Source of the DNA: Steinernema hermaphroditum
Lineage: Eukaryota > Nematoda > Chromadorea > Rhabditida > Steinernematidae
Length of the DNA: 64,000 nucleotides
NCBI GenBank assembly: GCA_030435675.1
Contig: CM059623.1
Location: 9,512,012 to 9,576,011 of the forward strand
Direction: 5' to 3'
Shown: positions 31,325 to 46,300 of the stretch, piece after piece
Layout: each line of letters opens with the position of its first letter
Numbering within the stretch: the first letter of the stretch is position 1
Made by a program: the position numbers and the translations under genes
The notes under the pieces: model-generated
Databases searched by the model: none
What the model saw: the letters and a program-made list of their open reading frames with translations, nothing else
What the model was told of the DNA's origin: nothing

Positions 31325-34300
31325 TTAGAGATACTGAACACGGCAGTGTTCCTGGGGCACCGGGCGAGGTCTTCTTGGCCGCATGTAGTCGCTCGAGTTG
31401 TCGCTGACGGCGTCGTAGCCGTCGGACTCTCTCGTGAAGACGACTTCCATGGGCGTCGAAGCGGAGGGGAGGCTCGTGTTCACCGTGGAGGTTGACGCCG
31501 CCGCCAGAGGACGTCTTTTGGAGCGGCGTGAGCGCGATCGGGATCGGGTACGGTAGGATTCGGACTCGGACTCACTGGTGGAGAGGGGGATGACGGCGTT
31601 GCGGGCGGAGGCGACGCTCTCCCGCACCGCTTGTTTCAGCTCGCGGGCGCTATTACGGTGGGGCAGTACGGTATTCAGGGGACTTGTACCCATCTGAAAG
31701 TAAGCTTTGAAAGGAGAACGGGAGACTCCGGGGTTACCCTGGGCTGTTTGTGGTGTTTTCGGAAAGCTGGAGGTTCAGGAGGCACCTCGTAGATGTGAGG
31801 GAGACTGTCAGCTCTGTGTGTGGTCGTCGTGGAGAGGATGTCAAAGGCGTCGTTGTAGTTGCAGCCATCGGCTCTCTGGAAGAGGGAGTCGATAGTTCTG
31901 ACGCAGTCGGTCTGAAAGGATCGTTTAGCGGCAATTCTATGTAACTTCTCCTACCGCCACTCTCTTGGGTTTCGGCGTTTCCTTCGTCGAGAACCTACGG
32001 AACAACAGAATTCCAGTCAGGACCAGGACGACGATAAGGAGCAGGAGTAGAACTCCAAAGAGGAAGAAGGGGAAGACGCTCCCCTGGAAGAACTCGACGT
32101 CTCCTTTATCGCAATCGCAGCCCGGAGTGACGGGCCCTCGACTTCGGCCGACGTTCTCCAGATACTGTAGACCGTCTAGACGGGCGTCTAGACGATTGAC
32201 GAGGGGCTGCGACTGGTCGAATACGACGAATCGCTTCAAGCAGCCGGAGAAGGCGCCACCGAGAGTGATGGAGTCGACGGCGGCGGATACGAACTGGGGA
32301 TAGGAGAAGCCGGAGTGGGAGGTACGGTGGTGGCCGTCGAGGGAGAGGCGGACGGCCCTCCCATTGGGGCCGATGTCGACGACGGCACGGTGCCACTTGT
32401 CGTCGGAAACGGCGAAGACGTCGTTGACGACCTCGAAGAGAAGACGCTCGTTATGGTGGATCGAGTAGCGGAGGGTTCCATTGCGAATCTGAAAATAAAT
32501 GTGGATTTTGGCAATCTTCTTTGCTGTCTACCTGAAGGGTCGCCGTCTTAGGCTTGTACACGACGGTGACAATCACAGCGTTTTCCATCTGCGTCTTGAA
32601 GTCGATCTCGAGCGCCTGTGTGGAGACGCCATCTTCGAACTTCTCCTCTTCATCTTCTTGTCCTTCGATGCAGGGTTCGTCGGAGACGACCATATCAATC
32701 GGCACGAAAGAGACCTTCTTTTTCGACGCTTTCGACAGAGAGTACCGTATCCCGGCGTCTTCAAGCGTCACTGGTTCTTGAGCTACAAACGACCATTCTA
32801 CCGTATCCTTCTACATTTCCACTTACCCAGGGCACAGTTCTTCGCTTCGAATCCGTCGCAAAGACACTTGGGACCCGTCCATCCATTGATGCACGTTCCC
32901 CCTGAGCACGCGTCGGACTCCATACAGTAATCTTTCTTCTGGACCAGGGGACAGAAGTCGAGAAGTCCAACCTGGCTGTTGGAGAAGGCCTCTAGGGGTC
33001 TCTCGTTGATCTTCAGATCCCGGAGACAGCCTTCCAGGAAGTCGGCGGTGACCTTCCTCGACAGACGGCTTATGTCCGAGAGGTCTCGCGTTCCTCCGAG
33101 GATTACGGTATTTCCGGGAACGTCAAAGCGATCCATCGGCAGGTACACGGTGGCTTTGCAGGATGACTTCGTGCAGCGCTCGCATTTGGACGTTTCGTCA
33201 CAGTTGTCCATGGAGACGCTGACTGCTCCGTCTCGGTAGGCTACAGTAACCTGTTTCCAGAAGCCTGTGTCCACTTCCGACTCGAGGATAGTTGAAGTGT
33301 ACCCAGAACGGGTCAAGTTCTGGCTGAATCGGAGTCTTCCGTTGGCGATGTCCAAGGCCATGAATCTGTTGGAGTCTTGGGGATCAATGGAGTAGAAGAT
33401 GAGGCCGAGCTGAAGGGGATGGTTATGAACTGAAGGCAACTTGGGAAACATACCACATGTTTGGTCATGATCTGGAAGGAAAGGGTCGACAAGACGTCCA
33501 TCTTTTGGACTTCGATGTGGCTTCCAGGGCCGAAAGACAATAGCCTTTGGTCGCAAGAAGGTCCCGTCCAGCCGGCCTCGCAAATACAGGAACTGTCGTC
33601 GCAGGATCCTCTATAATCGAAGATAAAGAAAGGCTTTTAATGATGGTACTGTACCTATGACAAATGGTGCTCTTCTCTCCACAGGTCTTCGCTTTGACTT
33701 CGCACTTCTCTCCGCTGTATCCAGGATTGCAGATGCACTGGAAGGAACCAAAGAGGTTCTTGCAGGTAGAGGTCGATGGGCAGGCGTCTTTAAGCCTGCA
33801 CTCGTCGACATCTTCTTCGCAGTAGGACCCCGCGAACCCTTTAGGACAGATGCAGACGGCCTTCTGGGGGTCACAGATGCCCTGGTTACGGCATCCTCCA
33901 CTCGACTTGTCGGCGCAACTCGGCTGTGCCTCTTCGCAGAACTCTCCCTTCACCAGTTTAGGGCAGACACACCTAGAGAGAAACAGTCACTCCTCTGTCT
34001 ATAGACGGTGCATACCTCTCAATCACTTCGATTCCTGGCACGACGAAGACGCTCGAGAATCCCCTCAGCTCCACTGCTTCGCCTTCTTCAAGACTTCTCT
34101 CACAGAATCCTTTGTTCTCGCACTTCTTCGAGCAGCCGCGAAAGGATACGGTAGCGTCGGGGAAGATGGACCTCTTTTTCAGGTGGTTCTTCATGATCTC
34201 CGCGCTCTCTTCGCCATTTACCGTATTCCCATTGCGATCGACGAAGGCAAAAAAGAGACGATTACGGTAGGTGGGGAGCACAGTGGTTCCGACAGGGACC

Positions 34301-37300
34301 ACTTTCATGTCGGGAAGCGATTCCTGAAGGGAAGCGACCAGATCGGCCATTGACTGCTCTACTGCGTCGAGGGTTACGGTAACTGCAGAAGACTTTAGCT
34401 CTTTGGGTATACGGTAGAAGGAGAGATTTATGGGGAAGATGAAGTTCTTCTCTGTTTTCCCCGATAGTTGATAGGAAGAACTAGTTTTGACCTCGTTAGC
34501 GATGAGGCTGCAGGAGGAGGAGTAGTTGAACTGGGAAGATGACTTTTCCAGACTACAGGTACTGTAGTCTACAGTATCCAGGTCTCGTGGACCTGCTGCG
34601 ACGATCCTTCCAGAGAAAGCATCCTTGTTGGTCGCGATGTGGACATTGACGGGTCCAGAGGAGGGCAGATTGTCGTCCTGGTCGTCGACGATCACTCGGA
34701 TTACTGTAGTCGTCGTTCTTCTAGGCGTGCCAAAGTCAGAGATCTTTACGGGGATACGGTAGAGAGCCCGTTTTTCGCGGTCGAACGTCTTCTTCGTGGA
34801 TACGACGCCTTCTTCGTTGATTTCAAAGAATTCGGAGTCTTCAGACGAAAAGCTGAACTTTGCCTGATTCAGGGGAAGGTCCCTGTCCTTGGGCTTGAGA
34901 GTGAGGATCTTGGCGCCAGGTTTCGTGTTTTCCAAGACGAAGGCGACAGAATTTCCGTCTTCCAAGTAGGGCGCGTTGTCATTCACATCGTCTACCGTAA
35001 TCCTGACTACCGTATGACTTCTAATTTGGTCCTTCACCATGACGGCCACTTCCAGCTCGTACTTTTCGGTCTTCTCCCGATCCAGTGGACCACACACCAT
35101 GAGTGCTCCAGACTGATCGAGGCAGAAACGTTTCTCTCGATTTCCCGCGATGATCTCCAGGCGAGCATCTCGGGGGACTACGGTATTCGTGTCGAGAATT
35201 CTGGCGCCAAGAGCAACGTCTTCAGGTACCGTAACCGAGTACGTCTTGTTAAAGACCGGAGTCGGAGCGAGGTCCACCGCTTGGAACTTAAAGACGCATC
35301 GGTCGGGTGCGGTAGTACCCAGACGACCGCTTGCAGCCATTACGGTAGCGGTGAATTGATCGGCCATCTCCTCAAGGAGCAGATTTCCAGTCAAAGGATC
35401 TACCGTAACCTGGTCGGATACAGGACCAAAGTAATGGACTGCAGCGTGTTCCATGTGGGTTACGGTAGGATGGCCGATTATGGTACTCTTGAGTGAAGAA
35501 CGGCTCAAGAAGGTCGTTCTCGAGAGACATACGGAGAACTTCGGCTGGAACTTGGGGCTTTTGAGGACGGCGATCTCAAAGAGGGATACGGTAGTGCCGG
35601 TGACGTAGATACGGTAAGTCCTTGCTTCGAGCTCTTGATGTACCGTAACTTCCCCCGATGCTGAATCGATCGAAAACGGTTTTTGGATTTTGGAATTCTC
35701 AGATCCTTCGATGCGAGCGACTACGGTACCGATCCGTGCATCTTCTCTCAGGGTGATCTTGTAATGCCTGATGGGGGAATTCTCCGGATTACTGTAGACC
35801 CTGACGGTGGCTTTGGACTTCAACTTTGGCCACCCGAAGCTCTCGGCGACAACCGTGAAGCTCTGATTTCCGAAGATCTGTCCCTTTGGGGTGATGACTC
35901 CGGAGGCAGAGTTGATGGAGAACGGTAGTGTAGTCGATTTCAGGAAGTACCGTACTCCTCGTCCTGATGCCTCGACTTTCATGGCTTCGTCAGAGGCGAA
36001 AGTGTACCTGCAACATACATGTTTCGACATAGTCGGATGTCGTAATTCCTACAATTTCTTCGAAAATTCCGGTGTTTTCGACGTGTTGTCCACTTTCTTC
36101 ACCTTAACGGTTACAGTAGTCGTCTTGGAAGGGGCACCTAGGTCATAAGCTTTCAGAAGAAGCTCTTGATCCTTCGCAGGTCCGGAGATATAGGTCACCA
36201 CACCGGTGGTCTCGTTGACAGCGAAGTCGCCGTCTTTTGAAGTAAGGCTGTATCGAACCTGGAATCAAGGCTTTTATGAGGAGATTCATCTCCAGACGCT
36301 ACCGTTCCAGGTCTCCCCCGGTCTCCATCTACGGCCTCCACTTTCCCGATAACCGTTCCGTTCTTCATCTCCTCGCTGATCGGAAACTCGTAGGACTTCT
36401 CGTCAAATTCAGGTTCGTGTTCGTTGTTGCCGACGATGTAGAGAGTAAGGGGAACCACTGATGATCTGCTGGGTATTCCTTCATCCTCGGCAACGACTTG
36501 GAGGCGCACAGCATCGGGGCTGTCTCTCAGACTCAGGATACTGTAGATGATACCGCTCTTCGGATCGATTCTGAAGGCTCGAGACTCTTCTAGGAAGCGG
36601 TATCGCACTTCGGCATTCAGCCCTGAGTCGATATCGTAAGCAGTGACTTGATCCACTACCGTTCCAGTCGCCTAAAGACTCACCGTACTCTACAGTAACA
36701 AGGATAATAAACTACCGTATTTCTGTTGGCACTGATCTCATAGGAGTCTTTCACGAACATAGGCGCGTTGTCGTTGACGTCAGTTACAGTAATCGTAAGC
36801 GTGGTCGTGACCTGCCAGAAGCCATCGGAAGCCTTAACGCGGATACGGTATTCGTCACGGGATTCTCTATCGACGTTCCGCGCCAAAGTAACGTTTCCCG
36901 AGAGCGAATCGATCGAGAAGACGTCGCTGTCTTCGCCCTCGAGGGAATAGCGGTTCCGACTGTGTTCCGGCGAATCAGGGTCCGTGCTGGTAACCTGGAA
37001 CAGAGGATATAGGCAGGGCTGGTCCTGCTGATAGCGTGCCTGGATGATGAACGTCCCCGGATGGCTATCTTCGGCGACTTCGGCGTGGAAGAGCCTTGAG
37101 AACTTCGGGCTGTTGTCGTTCTCGTCCTCCACAGTAATCTTAAAATCGTCTCGTTTATTTCATTTCATCATGTCCTTTCTCACCTCAACAACCGCGATCT
37201 GACTCTGACCCGAGCTATTCGGGTTGTAGGCCTCCACAGTCAGTCTGTAGACTTCGACTTCTTCCCGATCCAAGCTTTCGACTACCGTAATCTGTCCACC

Positions 37301-40300
37301 TTCGTTGATTTTGAAGCGATTTCCGACGTTTCCATCGGCTATTCTATAGGCGATCTTCGCATTTTCTCCCTCGTCTCTGTCCGTTGCCTTTACTTTGAGC
37401 AGCTTCATGGGAGACATTTCATTCTCGAAGACCTTCGCCTTGTAGAGAACTCTCTCGAATTCCGGCGCGTTGTCGTTGAGGTCCTCCACCTCTACTGTTA
37501 TCTCCTTGTAGGAGATGTAGGTGGCGGAGTCGAGGAAAGAAGCGGCCACGAAGATACGGTAGGAATCCCTCGTTTCTCGGTCCACACTTCTAACGAACAC
37601 TTTTCCTCTGAGAGGCTCCATCTCAAAGTCTCCGAAAGGGTCTCCCGCCGCTATACTGTAGACCACACGCGAAGAGTCCGTCTTCGCCTGGAAAAGGAGT
37701 TTATCCTTCGTGTCCTCCGCGATACGGTATTTCGACTCGAAGTCCTGGAACTTCGGGAACATTCGATCTTCGGCGGTGTAGAAACTCAGGGATACGGTAG
37801 TGTTGCGGTCACCGGAGTCAGATACTGTAACCAGAACTGAGTAGACGGACTTGGAAGAGAACAGGTTTGACGTTCTGACGACTCCGTTCTGATCGATTGA
37901 GAAGAGGCTTCGGTCGCCTCCCAGCAGGGAGTACTGTAATCGCTGGTCCTCGTCCATGTCGAAGGCGTCGACGACGTAGACGAAGTCGCCTTTCCTGAGG
38001 GATCCCGGCACGAAAACGTCGAACTGTTTGTTCAGGATAACGGGACTATTGTCGTTCACGTCCTTGACGACTACGGTAAGGTTTACTACGGTAGATCGCT
38101 GGTAAACGCCGCCATTGTCGGTGGCGACCACCTGGAGATAGTAGGAGGCCTCTTTCTCGCGGTCGAGAGACTCGGTCGTCGTGACGAGACCCGAAGTGTG
38201 GCCGATGATGAAAGGGACAAGGGGCTGGTTCATCAGAGTGTAGCGTATACGAGCGTTGACTCCCACATCCCTATCGGTTGCCACGACTCTCGCCACGACT
38301 TCCCCGGGTGGAAGGTTCTCTTCGATTCTCTCCACGTAGTAGGGTTGCTCGAACACCGGAGCGTTGTCGTTAACGTCCACTACCGTAACCACGACCTCCG
38401 CTGTCGAGGCCAGCCGGGGAGTCCCCAGATCGGTTGCCTGTACCGTAATCTCGTACTGCTCCTTGTCCTCTCTGTCGAGTCCCTTATTGAGGTACAGTAA
38501 CCCAGATCGCGAATCTATTCCGAACAGATCCGTATCTCCCTGGACGATCGAATAGGCCACTTCGCCGTTTGCACCCTGAACAGAACTTATGTGACAGTAT
38601 TTCAAACTTCTGACTTACCGTATCTCTATCTTCGGCGATGGTACTTCCCAGTACGATGGGATAGGGACCCGCCAGGTTCTCGGCTACCGAAAACCTCACC
38701 GGCTGACCGTCCACGAACACCGGATATTCGTCGTTGACGTCTTCTACCATAATTTCTACCGTAACCTCGTTGATCACTATTTTGTAGTTCTTGACTTCTT
38801 CGTAGTCCAGAAGTTGGTTCACTAAGAGACATCCTGATTCAGGATGCACTCGGAAATGTCCCAATTCGTTTCCGCTCTGGATACGGTAGATCTGCCCTTT
38901 GCGACCGAAGATCTGAGTCACTAGGTGACCGGCGGGAGCGTTTTCCTTTACCGTAACCTTCACGGTACCGCGTGTCTGGTTACTGTAGTCTTCGGAGACA
39001 TAATCCACCGTGACTACGGTAACATTGGCGTAGGACTTCTTCCTCGGAGTTCCGTTGTCAAAGGCCTCAACCGTGAAATGATACTCAGGGTGGCTGGGAG
39101 ACCGGAGGACTCTGATGTAGCCAAGAAGGGCGTCCACGTAGAAGACTTGCTCGGGATGAGACTCCGGTAAAAGTCGGAAGTTCACCAGGCCATTCAATCC
39201 GAGGTCCGGATCGTCGGCGGTTACGATACCGATTACTGTATCTTCGCGGGAGTTGGAGAATACAGGAAAGACCAGATTCGAGGGGATCACCGCTGCGTTG
39301 TCGTTCACGTCGAGTACCGTAATTTCTGCAGTAGTCTCAACGCGATGCACGGGGTTTGGAGGGACTTGATCTTCGAGGATTACGGTAATCTTGTGCGTGT
39401 TTTTGGTCTCTCTATCCAGGCTTCTTACAAGTACCAAGTTTCCTTCTGGATCGATGTCGAAGATACCGTACTCATTTCCACTTGTGGATACGGTAAATCG
39501 AAAATCGTTGTCCAAATCTCGATCTTTGAAGCCGAACTTCAGCAACTTGGCTCCCACTTCGGTGTCTTCGGGCACGTGAATAAGGTACTTCTCCTCATCG
39601 AAGACCGGGGGATTGTCGTTGAGATCGTCGACGTAGAGGTCCACTTCCTGAGTCGCCTTGTTACCGTATCCGTCTTTGGCGACTACGATAAAGTGGTAAA
39701 ACGGCCGGGATTCCCTGTCGAAGGTTTGATTGGAGAGGATTACTCCGGTCACCGAATCCAAGAAGATCTTCTCATTGAGTTCCGTTAACTCATACCGAAC
39801 TTGTCCCGGCTTCTCTACCGTAACCTGCCCGATAAGGCTTCCGGGCGGGAGCCCTTCTCTGATAAACAGGGACCTCTTGTGTTCGGCGAACTTCGGCGGC
39901 TCGTTATCAGCGGGAAGGATGTTGATGAAGACGGGAACGAGCACGGAGAGGGTCGAGGAGATGATAGAGATGGAGGTACGGTAGTTGGAGGACTTCGCGA
40001 AACTGAGTCTTCGGTCGAGACGGATTCTACCCGTTTGATTGTTGATGGAAAAGGGGAAGTCGGCGAAGGTGAAGTGTTTGAAGCTGTAGCGAAGGAGGGT
40101 AGGCCGCCCGATGATGGAGATCTGGCCGATGGTGCTTCCGACGGCGGCCGCCTCCAGGATCTCGAAGTAGTAGCTGTTTTGCGCAAGGGAGAAGGCACCG
40201 GGATCGTCGTTCAAGATTCGGATGTTCACCTGCAAGCGGAACATTGACAGAGCTCCCTATTGGCTCCCTTCCCCTCTTCCCTTAATCGACTACCCTTATG

Positions 40301-43300
40301 CAAATTTCAGTCCCTTCCAGTTCGTGCCTCGTTACAGCCCCTAATCCAGGCAATAAAAACTCTTCCTCGCGCTCATCCGACCGTGTATCCTGCCATGTAA
40401 TTGTTTTATTGCGCGACCTTGCAGCCGAACTTGTTGTTTGGCGACAACAAACAGGCCGCCTGGCCGCGGCTAATTGCGGACCGCCGCCAAAGGTCGTCAC
40501 TTCTCGACGCAATTAATCGGCTTGGGAAATTCGAGAAGTCCGATGAGTCGCCGCGCGATCGTTTTGCGCCTCATCGGATGGACACAAAAAGGCGATGAAA
40601 GCGTTACCGCCGCGGAGGAATGGGATTTGCGCGATTTCGATGGGCTCTAAGAGGTGCATGATGACCGTCGATGGGACCTGTTCCGAACAATTGGATTGTT
40701 TTTGGGAGACGTTTCATTGATTATGGGGATGACGTCTTTTAATAATTCATTATTTGCCCATTTTCACTTTTTCTGTCCCCTCTCTGTCCCCTTCAGGGTC
40801 ATCTTCCCGATCTGAAGCAATTCACACGGCCTGAGATGTTTACACGCGCATGTTTGCCGAAGACTGTTTGTCGCGCGACCCTTACCGTAATTGATATTGT
40901 ATTCACATCGGGCATGTTCTCACCTGCGCGGCAGATGTTGTTCCCGGACATCCGTCCGAACGCTAATTGAACGCTCCGATGTGGCAACATATTGAGTGCG
41001 CGACACAAAAGAACGGCGCTGACCGCGAGCATGGACAGTTGCGTCGCCGTGACTCATTGTGACAGATTCGGGTGATTGGGTTGGGGGTGATGGGATGAGG
41101 AGGTGCTGTTGACATACTTGTCAGGGATTTCGTAAAATGGACAATTGGGTTGCGTCAGTTAACCGGCTGACGCATGAAACATTGCAGAAAAGAGGAGATA
41201 TGAACCACTGATAGCCCTACTTTGAGGTGGTAGACTAATGTTATGAAAAGACCGATCCCTGACTTTCACTTCTCTTTCTCCCTCCCGTTCCGGAAAATGT
41301 CCCCAAAAAGCCGACAAATTGCAGCCCTTCCTCTGCAAACAATCAAAGGACGTCCTCACCTGCGCGCTGTCGGTGGATCCGGCGCCGTCCACAGCGGTCA
41401 CTTCCAAGGTCATCTCCTCTACTTCCAAATCGATTTTGCGACTCACGCGGAGATGTCCACTTCTGCGGTCGATGTCGAGCGGAAGTGCCGCGAAGCGCGG
41501 TTTCGCTTCGAATTTTGAGAGGAAAAACTCGACGGGCTGCACCCCTTGGGACACCGTGATTTGACCGATTACGGTATGTAGGGGAGAGGTGCGGTTCAGG
41601 GTGAGTCCGAGGGTGGTGGCCGCAAGTTTGAGATGTCCTGTGGGGTTGAGGCGTATGAGGGTCACGGGAAGCTGGGTCGTTTTGCGGTAGAGATCGATGC
41701 CGGTTGTTCTAAAGGGTCGAGGAAGGGTGAATTCTCAAGAAGATCGCCTCCTACCCCTCAACGGTGTTTCTGTCGAAGACGTTGACGAAGAAGTTGTAGA
41801 CAGGCTCCTGCAACGCTCCGTTGGGTCTCAGCATGCCATCCTGGTCGACGAAGATCGCCCCCTGAGAGCTGAATCCGAGCGAAGCGTTCGCTCCGAAATC
41901 TCGGTCTTTGCACACGATTCGCATCTCGCCTCTCCCTTCCACAAAGGCATTCGTGCCGAGACACTCGGGCTCGTTGTCGTTCTCGTCGGCCACGACTACC
42001 GTAATCATCTTCTGGGTCTTCAGAGGGGGGATTCCCTTGTCGATGGCCACAAGCAGCAGCTGGTACTGGTCGTTCTCTTCCCTATCCAGGGATCTGTCGC
42101 TGGTGAGAAACCCGTTTTCCAGCCGGAAGAGACCCTCCTCGCCGGTCTCGTAGAGAAATACCGTAACCTCGTCTCCGTCGGCGTCGGACACTCTGATCTC
42201 CTCTCGGATTTTGTGGTTTTCGGCGACTCTGATGAAGTCGGTCTCTATCTCGGGGGCGTTGTCGTTCACGTTGGCGACTTCGATGACCATCTTGTGGAAT
42301 TCATTGAGGAATACGGTAAAGTTGCGGTCTTTCTCGTAGTCAAGGGGTCTCGCCACGATCAGGAACCCGTCGTAGGGCTCTAACTGGAAATGTCGGTTCT
42401 CGTTCAAGTAGACGGGTTTGTTCGCCTTCACTTCTAGGATTCTTGTCCCCACTGGAGTGTCTTCGGATACCGTAATCCTTTCCGGCAAGTCCTCGTAGAA
42501 TCTTAGTTTCTCCTCGACTTCCTCAGCTTCGAAGAGTACGGTAACGTTGCTTGAAAGAGAGGGTTCTCCAGAATCTGTTGCTATGACAGTAAGGTTGTAG
42601 AGGAGGCCGGACTGAAGGGGTACGGTGGTCGTGACGAGACCCGTCGATGGATTGATCTGGAACTTCCCGTACCAGTCGACGATACCGTACTTCAGAGGCT
42701 CGAAGTCAAGGTCTTTGGCGTCTACCGTAACTCTGTCTTTGCGTGTGTAGTAGATGGGCTGACGGAATCGTGGCGGGTGGTCGTTGACGTCGGTTACGAT
42801 TACGGTAACGGAGCACTCGGTGGAGAGGGGAGGGCTACCGTAGTCGGAGATCATGTAGCGCAGTTGGAAACTGTTTGTTTTGGATTCAAAATCGAGCGGA
42901 ATCAAGTTTCGAAGCTGGAACAATATGGTAATCGGAGTGTGGGTTACGGTACTCACCACTCCGGTTTTCTCGTCGAGAAGAAACTTTCTGTCGTCGTTTA
43001 TAAGTTTGTGAATGAGAAGACCGTTTAGTCCCTGATCCTGGTCGGTCCCGGAAAGATCGCCGATCGCAGACAGGATTGCGGTATTTTCGGGAACGAAATA
43101 TTTCGATTGAGTCGGACACTGGGGTCTGTTATCGTTCAAGTCCTAAATTGAGTCGTTAGTGGTCATTGAGAAGGCTGGACGGCACCTCGAGGTATACGAT
43201 AACGCTGGTAGTGTAGCGGTTGTTTCGGATCTTGTCTTCTACACCAACTTCGAGGGATACGGTATCGGAGACTTCCCTGTCCAGATGCCTTCTGACAAAG

Positions 43301-46300
43301 ACCTCTCCATTAGGGAAGACGCCGATCCCCGAGTTGTCTTTCATGTGGGTACTGTAGAAGACATAGCGATCGGAATCGTTCTGAGGGTTCAGATTGTAGA
43401 TTACGGTACCGATTTCCGCGTTTTCGGCTAGTCGGAAGACGTACTTTCTGGCAAAGGAGTGCATCTGAAGTGAAATATTCACTTGTGGTTGTCTATGACA
43501 AAACGTACTTTTGTGCTGTTGTCTACTTTTACCGTAATCCGTAGAGTTGCACTCATTGCAAGCTTGCCTTGATCCTGAGCGGTTACTGTAGCCTCAATCA
43601 CTTCTTCGTCGACGATCCTCTTCCGAACGGAGAGGACTCCAGTCAGGGGATCGATGACCACTGTGTCTGAGTCGGTGGAATACCGTACCTCTCCGTTTTG
43701 GCCAGCATCTGCGTCTGTCGCCGAGACACGTCCGATTTCTTCTCCGATCGTTGAGGTCTCGTGGACGACGAACTTCTTCGGGGAGTCCAAGGCGAACTTC
43801 GGGGCGTTGTCGTTCTTGTCGACTGCGGCTACCGTACCTCTCTTCATGACAAAGCCAGAAATGACTACGAAGTCGATGGAGGCCACTTCTTCGCGATCCA
43901 AACTCTTTTTCATCCTCAGATTCCCTTCTTCGTCCATTTGGACCCACTCTCTGGCTCTCATTCCGATCAGTCGACTCTGGGCAGACTTGTCAGAGGTACG
44001 GTAGCGTCCGATGATTTCTCGGACAGGGCCGTTTTCGGGAATCTTCGGGTGCCAGTTGGCGTCTTCGAAATCAGGCAATACAGCCATGTCATCAACGATC
44101 TTCAGCGTTACGGTAGCATTATTGGACGATCCATGTTGGCCTCTGTCCACGGCTCCCACCACGGCTTCCACCGTAGTCCCGATCCGCATGGATTCCACAT
44201 TTCCTCTCAGAGTCAGCGATCCATCGCCGTCGATGTCGAAGAGACCGACAGGGGCCGAGAGAATACGGTAGAGGAGTCTACCGTAGTCTTCCAGATCCTC
44301 GTCCTCAGCCTTCACCCGGACGATCTTCGTTCCAACAGCTTCAGAAGTTCTCAGAACGCCGACATAGTGGTCGATGTCGAAGAAGGGAGAATTGTCATTG
44401 GCATCGGCTACCGTAATCCCAACGGTTACGGTCGACTCCTTGGAGGGCGTTCCATGGTCGAAAGCGACCACTTGAAAAGAATAGGACCTTCTCGTCTCAA
44501 AATCGAGCTCTTCGGCCAATTTGAGTTCCCCGGTGGTTTCGTTGATCTTCGCTACAGTACTCTTAGGAGTACGGTAGCTGACCCGGCCGTTGTGGGCTCC
44601 ATCGTGATCGATCGCTTTGACGAAACCGATCGTGTCTCCGATCTTTGACGCTTCGGATACAATAAATTCGTAGACATCATCTTCGAATTCCGGAGCGTTG
44701 CGATTCGCGGCGATTACGGTAATGACGATACTGTAGTTTGTGAACATCACGCTGGGTGTTGGGTTCTTGACGGTCATGTTCAGGTGGTATTCCGCCGGAG
44801 GCGATGTCTTGGCCAGGGTAATCAAACCTGCAGTCATGTCTCATTTGGGTTACGGTATCTTCTGACCAACCGCTGAATTCGTCCAAATCGAAGACTCCTT
44901 CTTCGTTTCCAGCCACCACCGAATAGGTCAAAGGAGAAAAATCGCTTTTGGCCGTAATGAAAGACACCACTGATCCCATTGGGGCGTCTTCGGATACGGT
45001 AGCGTGGTAGGTAGTCTTTCTTCCGAGACTTGGAGGTCGGTCGTCGGAGGAACGGACGTAGATCTAGAAGAATGTGAGGCAAGCAGAAGGGCGATGGCTA
45101 CCTGAAGGGTTCTCCTGGAAGATCTCTTCGGCTTTCCGTTGTCGCTGGCTTCGAAATCGATCTGATAGCGATCGCGTCTTTTCACGTTGAGTGTGCCGTT
45201 CAGCCTGAGGATGGCGAAGTTGGTTCCCGATTCGAGTTTGAAGAGCTCGTCCTCGTTTCCGGAGACGATGCTTATGTTCGCTCGGCCGTTCTCTCCGAAG
45301 TCCTCGTCCACTACCGTAATCACTGCGATGGTAGATCCAACGGGGGCTTTCTCTAGGACACTACAGTACTCGATTCCAGTCGGGTGGAGTCTGAAAGGTT
45401 AGTTCAAACTAGGGCTCTTCTTTTAACGCAACTCACTTGAAAACGATTTTCGGTTCGTGGGCGTTCGAATCGATGAGCTTGACATCGACGAATGCCCTTC
45501 CGGTCAGCTTCGGAATACCGTAATCCTCGGCTTCCACCGTGAACACACACATCCTCGTGCAGTTCTCTCTCTCACAGGCACTTCTGCTGCAGTTGAGTGA
45601 CTCGGCGGCCACAGAGATCTCTCCACTTGTGGGGTCGATGGAGAACTGCTTCAGGGGATCGTTTATGATACGGTAGCTGACTCTGGCGTTGTCTCCCAGG
45701 TCGGCGTCGTCGGCGTGAACAGTGAGGATCGGGGTGGAGTTCGTCTCGCCTTCCACGATTTCGACTTCGTAGTGAGAGGAGTTGAACGCCGGGGAGTTGT
45801 CGTTGGCGTCGACGACGTTGATGTAGACAGTCGTCGATCCATACCTGAAGTCGCCACTGTCTTTTCCATCTCGGTGTGACTCCAACCTCGGAGGGTGTCC
45901 CCCATCCTGCGCCGTCACGTTCACCACGAACAGATCTCTCTCCTCGCGATCCAGTTCCTCCGTCAGCTCCAGAAAAAGGACGTCTTCTTGCCTAACCAGT
46001 CGAAAAAGGTTCTGCCGGGTCTCGCCACTCAAACTGTACGCCACTACGGTGCCGTTCTCTCCCTCGTCGGAATCGACAGCGCTCTGGATGACGAGTCTCG
46101 AGCCCACGGCGGCCGATTCGATAATGCTCAGGTTCTGCAATTGTATCGGTTAATCCCCAAATAGCACGTGTTCCGCTAATTGTTAATTAGCGCCGTGGGG
46201 AAGGGCACGGACTGTGTGTGCCCGTTCAAGTGCAAATATTACCCGGCGATGGATCGGCGCCCGCTAATCGGATTATGCAAAGCGGCTCGCGCAAAGAGCG

